A stretch of DNA of 64,000 nucleotides from Chryseobacterium sp. ERMR1:04 (lineage in GTDB: Bacteria > Bacteroidota > Bacteroidia > Flavobacteriales > Weeksellaceae), in contig NZ_LIRF01000006.1 in assembly GCF_001297705.1 (NCBI RefSeq), forward strand, positions 253,001-317,000. Reading direction: 5' to 3'. Position numbers and translations under genes: made by a program. Of this stretch, positions 17,341-26,763 are shown one piece after another; the stretch's first letter is position 1; each line of letters starts with the position of its first letter. The notes under the pieces are model-generated. The model saw nothing but the letters and a program-made list of their open reading frames with translations. It did no database searches and was not told the origin of the DNA.

Positions 17341-19071
17341 ATGAATTTATTTACGGAGTCCAATTTAAGTCCTGACATTCTTAAGGCAGTTGGCGAACTG
17401 GGTTATGAAAGCCCAACAGAAATCCAAAAACAGACTATCCCTTTTATTCTTTCAGATATTCGCGATTTGATCGCACTTGCGCAAACAGGGACAGGCAAAA
17501 CAGCAGCGTTTTCGCTTCCGATTTTGGATATGATTGACGATACGAGTCGCAAAATCCAATTTTTGGTGCTTTGCCCGACACGAGAACTATGTCTTCAGAT
17601 TTCTAAAGACATAAAAAATTACTCTAAGTACATGAAAGACATCAAAACTACAGCAGTTTATGGTGGAAGCAGTATTATGGACCAAATTAGATCTCTAAAG
17701 GATAAGCCACAAATTATTGTAGGTACTCCAGGAAGAGTTATCGACCTTATCAACAGAAAAGCATTAGACTTTTCTGCTATTCATTGGTTAGTTTTAGACG
17801 AAGCTGATGAAATGCTTTCAATGGGTTTCAAAGATGAATTGGAAACAATTTTAAGAGAAACTCCTGAAACAAAACAAACTTTCTTATTCTCTGCAACGAT
17901 GAATAAAGAAGTGGAAAGAATTTCTAAAAATTATCTTACAAAACCACACCGTATTTCTGTAGGTTCTATTAACGAAGTTAAAAAGAACATTAAGCACGAA
18001 TACTATGTTGTTGGGTACCGTAACAAAAAAGAAGCTCTTAAAAGATTAATTGACGCAAACCCTAACCAGTATTCAATTTTGTTCTGTAGAACGAGAATGG
18101 AAACTCAGGAGGTTGCTGATTTCTTAATGCAGAATGGTTATGCAGCTGATGCTCTTCACGGAGATCTTTCTCAAGCGCAGAGAGATACTGTAATGAAGAA
18201 ATTCAGATTGAAAAACATCGATATTTTGGTAGCAACAGACGTTGCGGCTAGAGGATTGGATGTAGATTCATTGACTCACGTTATTCATTATTCTTTACCT
18301 GATGATCCTGAAGTATTCGTTCACAGAAGTGGAAGAACAGGAAGAGCAGGAAAAGATGGAATTTCAATTTCTTTGATCAAGCCTGAAGAAAGCAGAAAAT
18401 TAAAGCAAATTAAATCTACGACGAAAATTGATATCGTTGAAAAAATTATCCCAACAGGAGCAGAGGTTATCAAGGCTCAGGTTGGAGGAGTTTTCGAAAA
18501 GTTATTGACAGAGCACGAAGATGTATTTGAATTTGATGATAGCTTAATTCCAGATCTAAGCGCTTTCACAAAAGAAGAATTGGTACACAAATTATTGCAG
18601 TTCCAATTGAAAGATCTTGCATTGTACTACAAAGATAAACATGATCTTGTTGAGCAGAAATTCAGCTCTAGAGATGATGACTATCCTAGAAGAGACAGAG
18701 ATAGAGGTCGTGATAGAGACAGAGACAGAGACAGAGACAGAGGAAGAGACCGCGACAACAGAAGTGGAGATAGAGACAGAGGAGGAAGAGAGCGCAGTGG
18801 AAAACCTAGGAGAAAGAATGAAGATATGGTAAGATTCTTCTTCAACTTAGGGAAGAAAGACCAATTGAAAAAATTAGATGTTTTAGACATTATCAACAAA
18901 GCAACTACCCCTGCAGAGGGAAGTAAGAAAAGAGCTGAAATTGGTGATATCGAAATTTTAGAGAAATTCTCTTTCTTTGAAATCGAAAAATCATTTAAAG
19001 GAGAGCTTTTGAATAATATTGCATCAATGAAATTCAAAGGAAAAGATATGAGAGCTGAAGAGGCGAATTAA
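17341..19071 (+). CDS. DEAD-box RNA helicase with RD-rich linker and DbpA-like RNA-binding domain
   Basis: 576 residues. Motif I AQTGTGKT (47-54), DEAD (153-156), SAT (184-186), ARGLDVD (303-309) and HRSGRTGRAG (328-337) make a complete helicase core. A low-complexity Arg-Asp linker occupies about 450-490, followed by a DbpA-type RNA-binding fold (about 495-570, VRFFFNLGKKDQLKKLDVLD). The layout resembles DeaD/CsdA, which unwinds structured RNA in ribosome assembly and cold adaptation. The linker is encoded by a GAGACA-like hexamer tract (about 18700-18790), prone to length change. It is the only gene of its transcript; a terminator follows. Confidence 0.9.
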   Translation: MNLFTESNLSPDILKAVGELGYESPTEIQKQTIPFILSDIRDLIALAQTGTGKTAAFSLPILDMIDDTSRKIQFLVLCPTRELCLQISKDIKNYSKYMKDIKTTAVYGGSSIMDQIRSLKDKPQIIVGTPGRVIDLINRKALDFSAIHWLVLDEADEMLSMGFKDELETILRETPETKQTFLFSATMNKEVERISKNYLTKPHRISVGSINEVKKNIKHEYYVVGYRNKKEALKRLIDANPNQYSILFCRTRMETQEVADFLMQNGYAADALHGDLSQAQRDTVMKKFRLKNIDILVATDVAARGLDVDSLTHVIHYSLPDDPEVFVHRSGRTGRAGKDGISISLIKPEESRKLKQIKSTTKIDIVEKIIPTGAEVIKAQVGGVFEKLLTEHEDVFEFDDSLIPDLSAFTKEELVHKLLQFQLKDLALYYKDKHDLVEQKFSSRDDDYPRRDRDRGRDRDRDRDRDRGRDRDNRSGDRDRGGRERSGKPRRKNEDMVRFFFNLGKKDQLKKLDVLDIINKATTPAEGSKKRAEIGDIEILEKFSFFEIEKSFKGELLNNIASMKFKGKDMRAEEAN

Positions 19072-19090
19072 TACTCATTCTAAACTATAT

Positions 19091-19117
19091 AAAACCGGCA
19101 TTACAGCCGGTTTTTTT
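19091..19117 (+). terminator. Terminator of the DEAD-box helicase gene
   Basis: Stem AAAACCGGC/GCCGGTTTT (19091-19099 and 19106-19114) followed by T-tract. Confidence 0.88.
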
Positions 19118-19222
19118 GTTTAATAATCAGGGGATAAGCTAATGTTAACAAAACTTAACGTCGGATTGTTTCAGGTCAGGTCCTTTTTTAGGAAATTTGC
19201 ACAAAATTATAAATACTAAAAA

Positions 19223-19861
19223 ATGGGAATTGGTAATATTTTCCACGCTTTTCAACCAAAAGACAAAATCTTTTTTGTGCTTTTCGAAAAAGTAACAGAA
19301 AACCTAGTTGAAATGTCTGAAGAATTCAATACTGGTATCAAAGATTTCGATCTTAATGACGATTCTATGTTGAAGAAAATGAGTGACTATGAGCACAAAA
19401 ATGATGAGCTTACTCACGAGATCTTTATAGAACTAGGTAAAAACTTTATCACTCCTTTTGATCGTGAAGATATTCACACGTTGGCTACAGGTTTAGATGA
19501 TATCGCAGATTACATCTATGCTTCTACAAAATATATCTTCCTTTATAAGTCTCCTGAATTGAAGGCTTATTCAGATTTCTCTTTATTGATCCACAAAGCT
19601 TGTCTGGAAATCCAGAATGCAATGAAAAACCTTAAAGGGTTTAAAAATATGGAGCAGGTAAAAGAAGCTTGTATTAAGGTAAATTCTATTGAAAATATTG
19701 CAGATGACCTTCTTTCTAATTCTATGGTAGAATTGTTTGAAACAAACGACGCTATCAATATTATCAAAGTTTCATCTGTACTTAATTATCTTGAAATAGT
19801 AACCGATAAGGCAGAAGATGTTGCCAATACTATTGAGAACATCATGATTAAATACGCCTAA
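19223..19861 (+). CDS. DUF47 family PiT accessory protein (PhoU-like)
   Basis: 212 residues, all-alpha, of the DUF47/phosphate transport regulator family. Acidic clusters such as DREDIHTLATGLDDIADY (about 80-97), and NSIENIADDL near 150, correspond to the metal-binding E/D-x-x-x-D motifs of PhoU-like proteins. DUF47 proteins are almost always encoded with a PiT transporter, as here: the transporter starts 14 bases downstream. It probably modulates phosphate uptake at the membrane. Confidence 0.9.
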   Translation: MGIGNIFHAFQPKDKIFFVLFEKVTENLVEMSEEFNTGIKDFDLNDDSMLKKMSDYEHKNDELTHEIFIELGKNFITPFDREDIHTLATGLDDIADYIYASTKYIFLYKSPELKAYSDFSLLIHKACLEIQNAMKNLKGFKNMEQVKEACIKVNSIENIADDLLSNSMVELFETNDAINIIKVSSVLNYLEIVTDKAEDVANTIENIMIKYA

Positions 19862-19875
19862 ACAATATAACAAAA

Positions 19876-21018
19876 ATGGAATTTCCGATTTTACTTGTAG
19901 TTATTATTGCGCTGGCTTTAATTTTCGATTATATCAATGGTTTTCATGATGCGGCCAATTCAATTGCGACTATTGTTTCTACAAAAGTTTTAACTCCATT
20001 CCAAGCTGTACTTTGGGCAGCACTCTGGAATTTTGCAGCTTTCTTTATCGCCGCTTACATTATTGGAGAATTTAAAATTGGTAACACGATTGCCAAAACG
20101 GTTAACGAAAACTTTATTACTTTAGAAGTTATATTTTCAGGACTTATCGCTGCGATAGCTTGGAATCTATTAACTTGGTGGTTTGGGATTCCCTCATCAT
20201 CATCACACACCTTAATTGGTGGGTTTTTAGGAGCGGCTCTAATGCATGCTTTTACAATGGATTATCATGAAGTGGTATCTGCTCACCCTGAATTGGGAAT
20301 GTGGGAAACATTTAAGGCAGCTGCTTATCAGGTAACGACACAAAGTGTTGTTAAATTTGATAAAGTAATTCCTATTTTCTTATTCATTTTTATGGCTCCG
20401 ATTATTGGGATGATTATTTCAATCATTATCACTTTAATCATTGTTCACCTTTATAAAAGATCAAATCCACACAAAGCAGATCAGTCATTTAAGAGATTAC
20501 AGTTGGTATCTTCGGCTTTGTTCAGTTTAGGACATGGTTTGAATGATGCACAGAAAGTAATGGGTATTATTGGAGCTGCGATGATCTATTATCACGTAAA
20601 TATGCTTCAGGATCCTGTTTATCTTAATATTCCATCTGCGGGACGTTTCGATTATTTTGCACAACACTATATTTGGGTTCCTTTGGTTTCTTTCATCGCA
20701 ATTGCATTGGGTACAATGAGTGGTGGTTGGAAGATCATTAAAACAATGGGGACTAAAATTACAAAAGTAACTTCATTAGAAGGCGTAAGTGCTGAAACAG
20801 CAGGAGCAATTACTTTATTTATTACAGACCATTTTGGTATTCCGGTATCTACAACACATACAATTACGGGGTCTATCATTGGGGTTGGATTAACAAAAAG
20901 AATTTCAGCAGTAAGATGGGGTATCACAGTAAGCTTACTTTGGGCTTGGGTATTAACAATTCCTATTTCAGCAATTGTTGCCGGACTTACTTATCTTTTG
21001 GTTACATTTTTAACTTAA
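19876..21018 (+). CDS. PiT-family inorganic phosphate transporter
   Basis: 380 residues, about 10 membrane segments. The two family signatures are present in inverted halves: DYINGFHDAANSIATIVST near residues 18-36 and GHGLNDAQKVMGIIG near 218-232. It takes up phosphate, as a metal-phosphate complex with H+ or Na+, across the inner membrane. It forms a two-gene operon with the DUF47 protein upstream. Confidence 0.93.
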   Translation: MEFPILLVVIIALALIFDYINGFHDAANSIATIVSTKVLTPFQAVLWAALWNFAAFFIAAYIIGEFKIGNTIAKTVNENFITLEVIFSGLIAAIAWNLLTWWFGIPSSSSHTLIGGFLGAALMHAFTMDYHEVVSAHPELGMWETFKAAAYQVTTQSVVKFDKVIPIFLFIFMAPIIGMIISIIITLIIVHLYKRSNPHKADQSFKRLQLVSSALFSLGHGLNDAQKVMGIIGAAMIYYHVNMLQDPVYLNIPSAGRFDYFAQHYIWVPLVSFIAIALGTMSGGWKIIKTMGTKITKVTSLEGVSAETAGAITLFITDHFGIPVSTTHTITGSIIGVGLTKRISAVRWGITVSLLWAWVLTIPISAIVAGLTYLLVTFLT

Positions 21019-21042
21019 AATAGAAATTTAAATAACAATCAT

Positions 21043-21071
21043 AAACTTTGTCCATTTGGGCAAAGTTTTTT
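21043..21071 (+). terminator. Terminator of the phosphate transport operon
   Basis: Stem AAACTTTGTCC/GGGCAAAGTTT with a T-rich tail. The T-rich tail overlaps the -33 element of the next promoter. Confidence 0.75.
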
Positions 21072-21103
21072 GTTTTATAAAGCCTTGAAAAATTGTATTT
21101 TTG
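21070..21103 (+). promoter_or_regulatory. Promoter of the polyprenyl synthetase operon
   Basis: TTG at 21070-21072 and -7 box TATTTTTG at 21096-21103, spacing 23. Start codon at 21122. Confidence 0.75.
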
Positions 21104-21121
21104 TTGAAATTATAGGATTTT

Positions 21122-22093
21122 ATGGAATTTTTAAACAGATACCAACAAATTGTTGATGACGCCATTACGAAGTACACTTTTAAAGATAAACCTACGGAAT
21201 TATATGACCCGATGAATTACATCATTTCCCACGGTGGAAAGCGTCTTCGTCCGATCATGGTTTTAATGGCTTGTGACTTGTTTGGTGGTGATCTTAAAGA
21301 AGCAATTAAACCAGCCTTGGCCATCGAGTTTTTCCATAACTTCACTTTGATCCATGATGATATTATGGATGAAGCGCCTTTAAGAAGAAATAAACCTACG
21401 ATTCATACCTTACACGGGATCAACGTAGGAATTCTTTCCGGAGACGGATTGATGCTAAAGGCTTACAAATTTTTTGAAGATCTTGAACCTGAAATTTTTA
21501 AAGCTTGTATCAGAATTTTCACACACACCGGACTTCTTTTATGTGAAGGTCAGCAGTATGATATCAATTTTGAGACGCAGGAAAACGTAACTTTTGATGA
21601 CTACATCAGAATGATTACATACAAAACAGGAGTATTGAGTGCCTCTTCTTTCGAGATTGGGTCACTGATTGCAAAAGCTAATTTTAAAGACGCGAAGGCA
21701 ATTTTCAACTTCGGAAAACATATTGGTATCGCTTTCCAGATCATGGATGATTATTTGGATGTCTTTGGAGATCAGGCTCAGTTTGGGAAAAAACATGCAG
21801 GTGATATTTATGAGAACAAAAAAACGGTTCTTTATTTGATGGCGAGAGAGCATGCAACAGACGAAGAAAGAAAAGAACTAGATTATTGGTATTCTAAAAA
21901 GACGGATAATATCGATAAGGTTTATAATGTTGAAAAAATCTTCAGAAGAACTAAAGTAGACGAAAAAGCCTTGCGTTTGATCGAAAAACACAACGAAATC
22001 GGTCAAAGCTATCTTAAGAAAATAGATATTCCTGAAGAAAAGAAGAAGCCGTTTATAGAATTGGCTAATTATCTTTTAAGAAGAGAGAGTTAA
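21122..22093 (+). CDS. Polyprenyl diphosphate synthase (trans-isoprenyl transferase)
   Basis: 323 residues. The first Asp-rich motif DDIMD is at 79-83 and the second, DDYLD, at 209-213; both bind Mg-diphosphate. GKRLRP (39-44) binds isopentenyl diphosphate. The enzyme extends allylic diphosphates for quinone side chains or similar lipids. Bulk at the position five before DDIMD (Phe-Thr-Leu-Ile-His) does not settle chain length. It heads an apparent operon reaching to tatD, with the next gene starting only 3 bases after its stop. Confidence 0.9.
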   Translation: MEFLNRYQQIVDDAITKYTFKDKPTELYDPMNYIISHGGKRLRPIMVLMACDLFGGDLKEAIKPALAIEFFHNFTLIHDDIMDEAPLRRNKPTIHTLHGINVGILSGDGLMLKAYKFFEDLEPEIFKACIRIFTHTGLLLCEGQQYDINFETQENVTFDDYIRMITYKTGVLSASSFEIGSLIAKANFKDAKAIFNFGKHIGIAFQIMDDYLDVFGDQAQFGKKHAGDIYENKKTVLYLMAREHATDEERKELDYWYSKKTDNIDKVYNVEKIFRRTKVDEKALRLIEKHNEIGQSYLKKIDIPEEKKKPFIELANYLLRRES

Positions 22094-22096
22094 AAT

Positions 22097-22705
22097 ATGA
22101 TAGTAGGGCATTATGTAATCCGAACCTATAGAAAATTTAAAAATCAAGGGATCGGGACAAGATTTGTTATTGTAGGAATTCCATTAGTACCAATACAAAG
22201 CTTTTATATATTTAAAGATACGAATAGAACTATTGAAATTGATTTGTATTGGAAGCAGGCTGTAAAGGTATATTTTATCATGGCCTCTATTATTTATCTT
22301 TTAGCTAAATATTTTACAAGGGATTACTACGATATGGCTTTTGAGAAATTGTTTTCTATCGTTTTGATAATTAATCTCATGGTTTATTTCTTACTTGATT
22401 CTTACACTAAAAAAGATAGGCAGATAAGAGAATTATTGAGCAGATCTGTTTATATCAATGCCCTCCCTAAATTTTTGGGAAGTAATGTTGCTTTTAGTGT
22501 TCAAAAAGGTTTTATCGAAAATTTTAAAGAAAGGTTCGGCATAAATTGGAAAGATTTGGTTAAAAATAAAGCATATACAGATGAACATTTACCATTTTTG
22601 TTTCCAATATTAGTATATGATTGCTATTTATATGATAATGAAGCAACGGAAAAATTTTTTCAGGACATTTTCCATAGATATAAAACGATAGAAAACATAA
22701 CTTGA
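22097..22705 (+). CDS. Hypothetical membrane protein
   Basis: 202 residues, family not recognised. Two hydrophobic segments at about 55-72 and 84-103 with a short loop. The N-terminus has a beta-like stretch (GTRFVIVGIPLVPIQSFYIF), and the C-terminal 90 residues are soluble. Base composition is more AT-rich than in the synthetase upstream. It begins 3 bases after the synthetase stop and ends one base before the next gene, so it is certainly in the same operon. No function can be assigned. Confidence 0.6.
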   Translation: MIVGHYVIRTYRKFKNQGIGTRFVIVGIPLVPIQSFYIFKDTNRTIEIDLYWKQAVKVYFIMASIIYLLAKYFTRDYYDMAFEKLFSIVLIINLMVYFLLDSYTKKDRQIRELLSRSVYINALPKFLGSNVAFSVQKGFIENFKERFGINWKDLVKNKAYTDEHLPFLFPILVYDCYLYDNEATEKFFQDIFHRYKTIENIT

Positions 22706-22706
22706 T

Positions 22707-23285
22707 ATGGAATATAAAACTGAGAAAATTAACGAAAAGGAGCTAACTTATCTTATAAATCTTCTGGAAACTAATAAAACAAGATTTCTAAAGTTGATAG
22801 GTTATGGCACTCTTGTTATATGTTTTCCTTTATTTACACCTATTTCATTATTGAGATTTTTTAAAGGAGGTAGGAATCTATCTCACGACTCAGAATTTTT
22901 ATTTATAGAGCTGGGGCCTCAGAATGTTGTTTATTTTATATTTATTCCGTTTTTAATATTACTGATTTTATGTTATATCTATGTCTTGCACATTCCCAAT
23001 ATTAAAAAAGATATTGAAAATAGAGACAAATTAATAGCTATCGTAAAGGTTCGTGAAATAAAAGAATTGGATGAAGACATTAAGAAAACTTTAATGGGAA
23101 TGTCTGATTATAAGACTGTTTTTGAACCGAATGAATTTGCATTGAGCGAAATAATGTTTTCCTCAAAGAAGAATCCAGAATCCTTACAAGCTAAAGCTTA
23201 TAAAGTGGAAGTTTCAAAATATGCTAAAATAAATTTAAAGAGAGAAATACTTACTAATTTTAATGAAATTCAGAACAGAAGTTGA
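22707..23285 (+). CDS. Hypothetical membrane protein
   Basis: 192 residues, not recognised. Hydrophobic segments lie at about 29-53 and 73-94, with a soluble C-terminal half containing an acidic-basic helix (KEIKELDEDIKK). Like its neighbour it is a two-helix membrane protein. Its last 23 bases overlap the start of the GSCFA gene, which points to coupled translation. Confidence 0.55.
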   Translation: MEYKTEKINEKELTYLINLLETNKTRFLKLIGYGTLVICFPLFTPISLLRFFKGGRNLSHDSEFLFIELGPQNVVYFIFIPFLILLILCYIYVLHIPNIKKDIENRDKLIAIVKVREIKELDEDIKKTLMGMSDYKTVFEPNEFALSEIMFSSKKNPESLQAKAYKVEVSKYAKINLKREILTNFNEIQNRS

Positions 23286-24213
23286 TATTAAAGAATCAGA
23301 GAAAAAGATAGAAATTGAAGATAAAATATTTTCAATAGGATCTTGTTTTGCTTCCGAAATGTCAGATTTGTTTTATCAAGGACAGTTACAAACAGTCGAC
23401 AATCCGTTTGGGACCATTTTTAATCCGTTTTCCATTAGCAATGCTATCAGAACACTACATAATTCGGAGTTTTATAATGAAGAGGATTTAATCACCTTTA
23501 ATGAAGAATTTATTTCTTTAGACCATCATACAAGTTTTGACACCAGATTTGTTCATCAGACTTTAGAAAAGATTAATTCTAAAATTGAAGAAGGAAATCA
23601 GTTTCTTCAAAATACCAATTGGGTTATTATAACTTACGGAACTTCATTTATTTATGAATTTATTCCCAAGAATAAATTGGTTGCCAATTGCCATAAAATT
23701 CCACAAAAATTCTTTAAAAAGAGATTACTGACACATCAGGAACTTACGGATTCTATTTACAATACGATTTTGAATTTGAAAGATATCTGCAAAGATGATG
23801 TTCAGATTTTATTTACGGTTTCGCCAGTTCGTCATACAAAAGATGGAATGGTTGAAAATCAACTCAGTAAGTCAAAACTGATTACCGCAATCCATGAAGC
23901 AATTGTATTGTTTGAAAACTGCCATTATCTTCCAATTTATGAGATTTTAATGGATGATTTGCGCGATTACCGTTTCTATAAAGAAGATATGATTCACCCA
24001 AGTTCTCAAGCAGTAAACTATATTTTTGAAAAATTTGGAAGTGCTTACTTTTCTAGTGAAACGCAAAGTTTTATTAAAGAGAATTTCAAAATTAATAAGG
24101 CTTTAGAACACAGAACAAATGATGACAAAGATCCAAAATACCTGGAGTTTAAAGAAAAACTCAATGCAAAGATTGAAGCGCAACGAAAAAAGGTAAAACA
24201 TAAAATATTCTAA
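23263..24213 (+). CDS. GSCFA domain protein (SGNH-hydrolase-like)
   Basis: 316 residues. The family motif GSCFA is at 26-30, where the Ser/Cys pair sits at the place of the nucleophile block of SGNH hydrolases. VDNPFGTIFNP follows and DMIHPSSQAVNYIFEKF carries the D-x-x-H pair near the C-terminus. GSCFA proteins are common in Bacteroidota and some proteobacteria; biochemical roles are poorly known. The start lies inside the preceding gene. The next gene follows by 8 bases. Confidence 0.88.
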   Translation: MKFRTEVDIKESEKKIEIEDKIFSIGSCFASEMSDLFYQGQLQTVDNPFGTIFNPFSISNAIRTLHNSEFYNEEDLITFNEEFISLDHHTSFDTRFVHQTLEKINSKIEEGNQFLQNTNWVIITYGTSFIYEFIPKNKLVANCHKIPQKFFKKRLLTHQELTDSIYNTILNLKDICKDDVQILFTVSPVRHTKDGMVENQLSKSKLITAIHEAIVLFENCHYLPIYEILMDDLRDYRFYKEDMIHPSSQAVNYIFEKFGSAYFSSETQSFIKENFKINKALEHRTNDDKDPKYLEFKEKLNAKIEAQRKKVKHKIF

Positions 24214-24221
24214 TTTTTAAA

Positions 24222-24749
24222 ATGATTGACTTTACAAAAATTGATTATTTAAAAGAGGGAAATGATAAGCAGAAAAGAGCGTATGAAGTTCTCACAAAAT
24301 ATAGAATTTTCGAAATATTAAGTTGTTATTCACCCATTTTAGCCGGAACAATTCCCATTGAAATTGATATTGAAGGAAGTGATTTAGATATTATTTGTGA
24401 GGTTGATTTTAGGTTTGAAGAAGATTTTTTAGACGATATAGCTTTTAGTAAAATGATTTCTCTAGATACTGAAGTTAATGTTGAGAATTTAATTATAGAT
24501 GGTCAAAAATCTATTGTTTTAAATTTTATGTTGGACGAATTTCCTGTTGAAATTTTTGGACAAAATAAGCCAACAACAGCGCAAAATGCTTACCGACACA
24601 TGATTGCCGAATACAAAATATTACAAGAAAAAGGAGAAGAATTTAAACAAAAAATAATAGAATTAAAGAAACAGGGAATTAAAACAGAACCTGCTTTTGG
24701 CTTGTTGATGAACCTTGAAAATCCTTATGAAGATCTATTAAAATTTTAA
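24222..24749 (+). CDS. DUF4269 family protein, nucleotidyltransferase-like
   Basis: 175 residues. AGTIPIEIDIEGSDLDIICE (about 44-63) has the G-S-D-x-D pattern of the nucleotidyltransferase fold, and NAYRHMIAEYKIL follows as in DUF4269. The family is uncharacterised. It may transfer a nucleotide to a small molecule or protein, but that is only inferred from the motif. It lies between GSCFA and TatD with gaps of 8 and 5 bases. Confidence 0.75.
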   Translation: MIDFTKIDYLKEGNDKQKRAYEVLTKYRIFEILSCYSPILAGTIPIEIDIEGSDLDIICEVDFRFEEDFLDDIAFSKMISLDTEVNVENLIIDGQKSIVLNFMLDEFPVEIFGQNKPTTAQNAYRHMIAEYKILQEKGEEFKQKIIELKKQGIKTEPAFGLLMNLENPYEDLLKF

Positions 24750-24754
24750 AAATA

Positions 24755-25522
24755 ATGATTGATACACATACCCATTTATACGCTGAAGAATTTGATGAAG
24801 ATAGAAAAGAAGCTATTCAAAGAGCTTTAGATAAAGGAATTACTGAGTTTTATCTTCCAGCCATCGATTCTGAATCCCATGAAAAGATGTTGCAATTAGA
24901 AGCTGAATATCCAAATCAGATTTTCTCTATGATGGGCCTTCATCCTTGTTATGTAAAGCCGGAATCTTGGGAGAAAGAACTAGAAATTGTTAAAAACCAT
25001 CTTGATCAAAGGCATTTTCCTGCGATTGGAGAAATTGGTATTGATTTGTATTGGGACAAAACAACGTTAGATATTCAGGTTAAAGCTTTTGAACAACAAA
25101 TTGATTGGGCAATTGAAATGGATTTACCGATTGTCATTCACACAAGAGAAAGTTTTGAAGAGACTTTTGAAGTCTTAGAAAGAAAAAAACACCCGAAACT
25201 TCGCGGAATTTTCCATTGCTTTTCTGGTGATCTTGAGCAGGCAAAACATGCAATCGATCTGAATTTCATTCTGGGAATCGGTGGAGTAGTAACCTTTAAA
25301 AATGGTAAAATAGATCAGTTTTTAAACGAAATTCCTTTAGATAAAATTGTTCTGGAAACAGATTCTCCTTATTTAGCCCCTGTTCCTCACCGAGGGAAAA
25401 GAAACGAAAGTTCTTACTTAGATCTCGTTGCCGGAAAACTGGTGAATATTTATGGTAAAGATTTTACTGAGATTGATAGAATAACGACGGAAAATGCAAA
25501 AAATCTATTTTCTGTAAAGTAA
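24755..25522 (+). CDS. TatD-family metal-dependent hydrolase/DNase
   Basis: 255 residues. Metal ligands are visible in order: DTHTH at 3-7, GEIGIDLYWD near 90 (Glu), VIHTRES (His), FHCFSG (His) and LETDSPYL (Asp). TatD enzymes are 3'-5' exonucleases or DNases acting on damaged or single-stranded DNA; older work wrongly linked them to Tat export. Last gene of the apparent operon that starts at 21122. Confidence 0.92.
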   Translation: MIDTHTHLYAEEFDEDRKEAIQRALDKGITEFYLPAIDSESHEKMLQLEAEYPNQIFSMMGLHPCYVKPESWEKELEIVKNHLDQRHFPAIGEIGIDLYWDKTTLDIQVKAFEQQIDWAIEMDLPIVIHTRESFEETFEVLERKKHPKLRGIFHCFSGDLEQAKHAIDLNFILGIGGVVTFKNGKIDQFLNEIPLDKIVLETDSPYLAPVPHRGKRNESSYLDLVAGKLVNIYGKDFTEIDRITTENAKNLFSVK

Positions 25523-25597
25523 TCCAATTGATGAAAATATTTTATTTTGGAGTATTACAACTTGAAGTTAAGAGATGTTTTAGCGTAAAAATACAAT

Positions 25598-26734
25598 ATG
25601 ATAAAAATATCTAACGACACTAAATTTTATGGTTATATAGGGTTTCTTATAATAGTTTTTGCATATATAATAGCTCAGTTGTATGTTAAATCACATCTTC
25701 CGGAGCTTAGTTGGACAGGATCTGATTGGCTGATAAACTACGAGGATGGCGGATTTAAAAGAAGAGGACTGTCGGGTAGTATCTTATTTTTTATTCAGGA
25801 CCATTTAAAAATTCCACTTACGAGTCAGATTTTTATAATCCAATCATTTTTTTTCCTGCTTATTTTTTATTTTATAATTCGCTTACTTCAATCTAAAAAA
25901 CTCAACTGGGATATTTTAATTTTATTATGCTCCCCACTTTGCCTTTTATTTATTCCTGTTAATATTTTTAATTCGGGAAGAAAAGAGATTGTCTTAATAG
26001 CTTTACTGTCTTTTTTTGTTTACGGAAATCCAAGTAAATTAAAGAAATATCTCCTTTTTATAGGCTTTATCATTGGGTTATTCTTGCACGAATTATTCTA
26101 TTTTTATTTACCTTTTGTAATTGCTGCTTATACTTTAAAGACAAATAAGATAGATTTTAAATATATTGGAAGTCTATTTGTAGCTTCTACACTCGTTGTC
26201 TTAATCTTATTCTTTTTTGGAGGAGAAATTAATCAAGGGCAAAGCTTAGTATTTTTAAAAAATCGTGGGGTACAACTTAATAAGTTCAATATTTTTACCT
26301 ATGATATGGTTAAGGAAAGGAAAGATATGGTTGCTGCCTATAAGTCGTATATCTTGTTTGCGCTAGAGCTATTGTTTATGGTTTTCCTATCTTTTACTTT
26401 TGTGAAAAAATATTTACCTCTACAACTTAAGAATTTCAAAATTTTCATTTTGATTTCCTTGCTTTGGGTTAGTCCTCTTTATTTTTTAGGAGCAGACTGG
26501 TTTCGCTGGAATCATATTTACGCCATATTACTTATCATATTAATAATATCTGCATTGCCCAATAATGTTGGGAAAACAACTTATCTTGAAGGTAGGTTTA
26601 ATATTTCTTTGTTCTTTATAAGTATCGTTTTTTTTATTGTATTTTTCCTTCACATACAGTACGACAGTTCGGGTAATTCGGAAGAGGTATTATTACAATA
26701 TATAGACAATAAAATTCCCTCTGTTAAATTTTGA
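25598..26734 (+). CDS. Unknown polytopic membrane protein
   Basis: 378 residues, about 10 hydrophobic segments. The conserved-looking extracytoplasmic block DWLINYEDGGFKRRGLSGS (about 43-61) matches a Y-x-x-G-G-F-x-R-R-G-L pattern I know from uncharacterised membrane proteins near glycan genes, but no function is established. GADWFRWNHIYAIL near 300 also looks conserved, with Asp, Trp and Arg at a membrane edge as in GT-C glycosyltransferases. A GT-C-type or polymerase-like role is only a guess. It lies 75 bases after tatD and ends at a shared terminator. Confidence 0.55.
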   Translation: MIKISNDTKFYGYIGFLIIVFAYIIAQLYVKSHLPELSWTGSDWLINYEDGGFKRRGLSGSILFFIQDHLKIPLTSQIFIIQSFFFLLIFYFIIRLLQSKKLNWDILILLCSPLCLLFIPVNIFNSGRKEIVLIALLSFFVYGNPSKLKKYLLFIGFIIGLFLHELFYFYLPFVIAAYTLKTNKIDFKYIGSLFVASTLVVLILFFFGGEINQGQSLVFLKNRGVQLNKFNIFTYDMVKERKDMVAAYKSYILFALELLFMVFLSFTFVKKYLPLQLKNFKIFILISLLWVSPLYFLGADWFRWNHIYAILLIILIISALPNNVGKTTYLEGRFNISLFFISIVFFIVFFLHIQYDSSGNSEEVLLQYIDNKIPSVKF

Positions 26735-26763
26735 TGTATTTTAGGACGGAACAGATGATAAAA

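Noticed and set aside
18681..19037. 118-codon antisense frame rich in Ser and Leu
   Set aside because: It is the complement of the Arg-Asp repeat tract of the helicase gene; composition follows from that.
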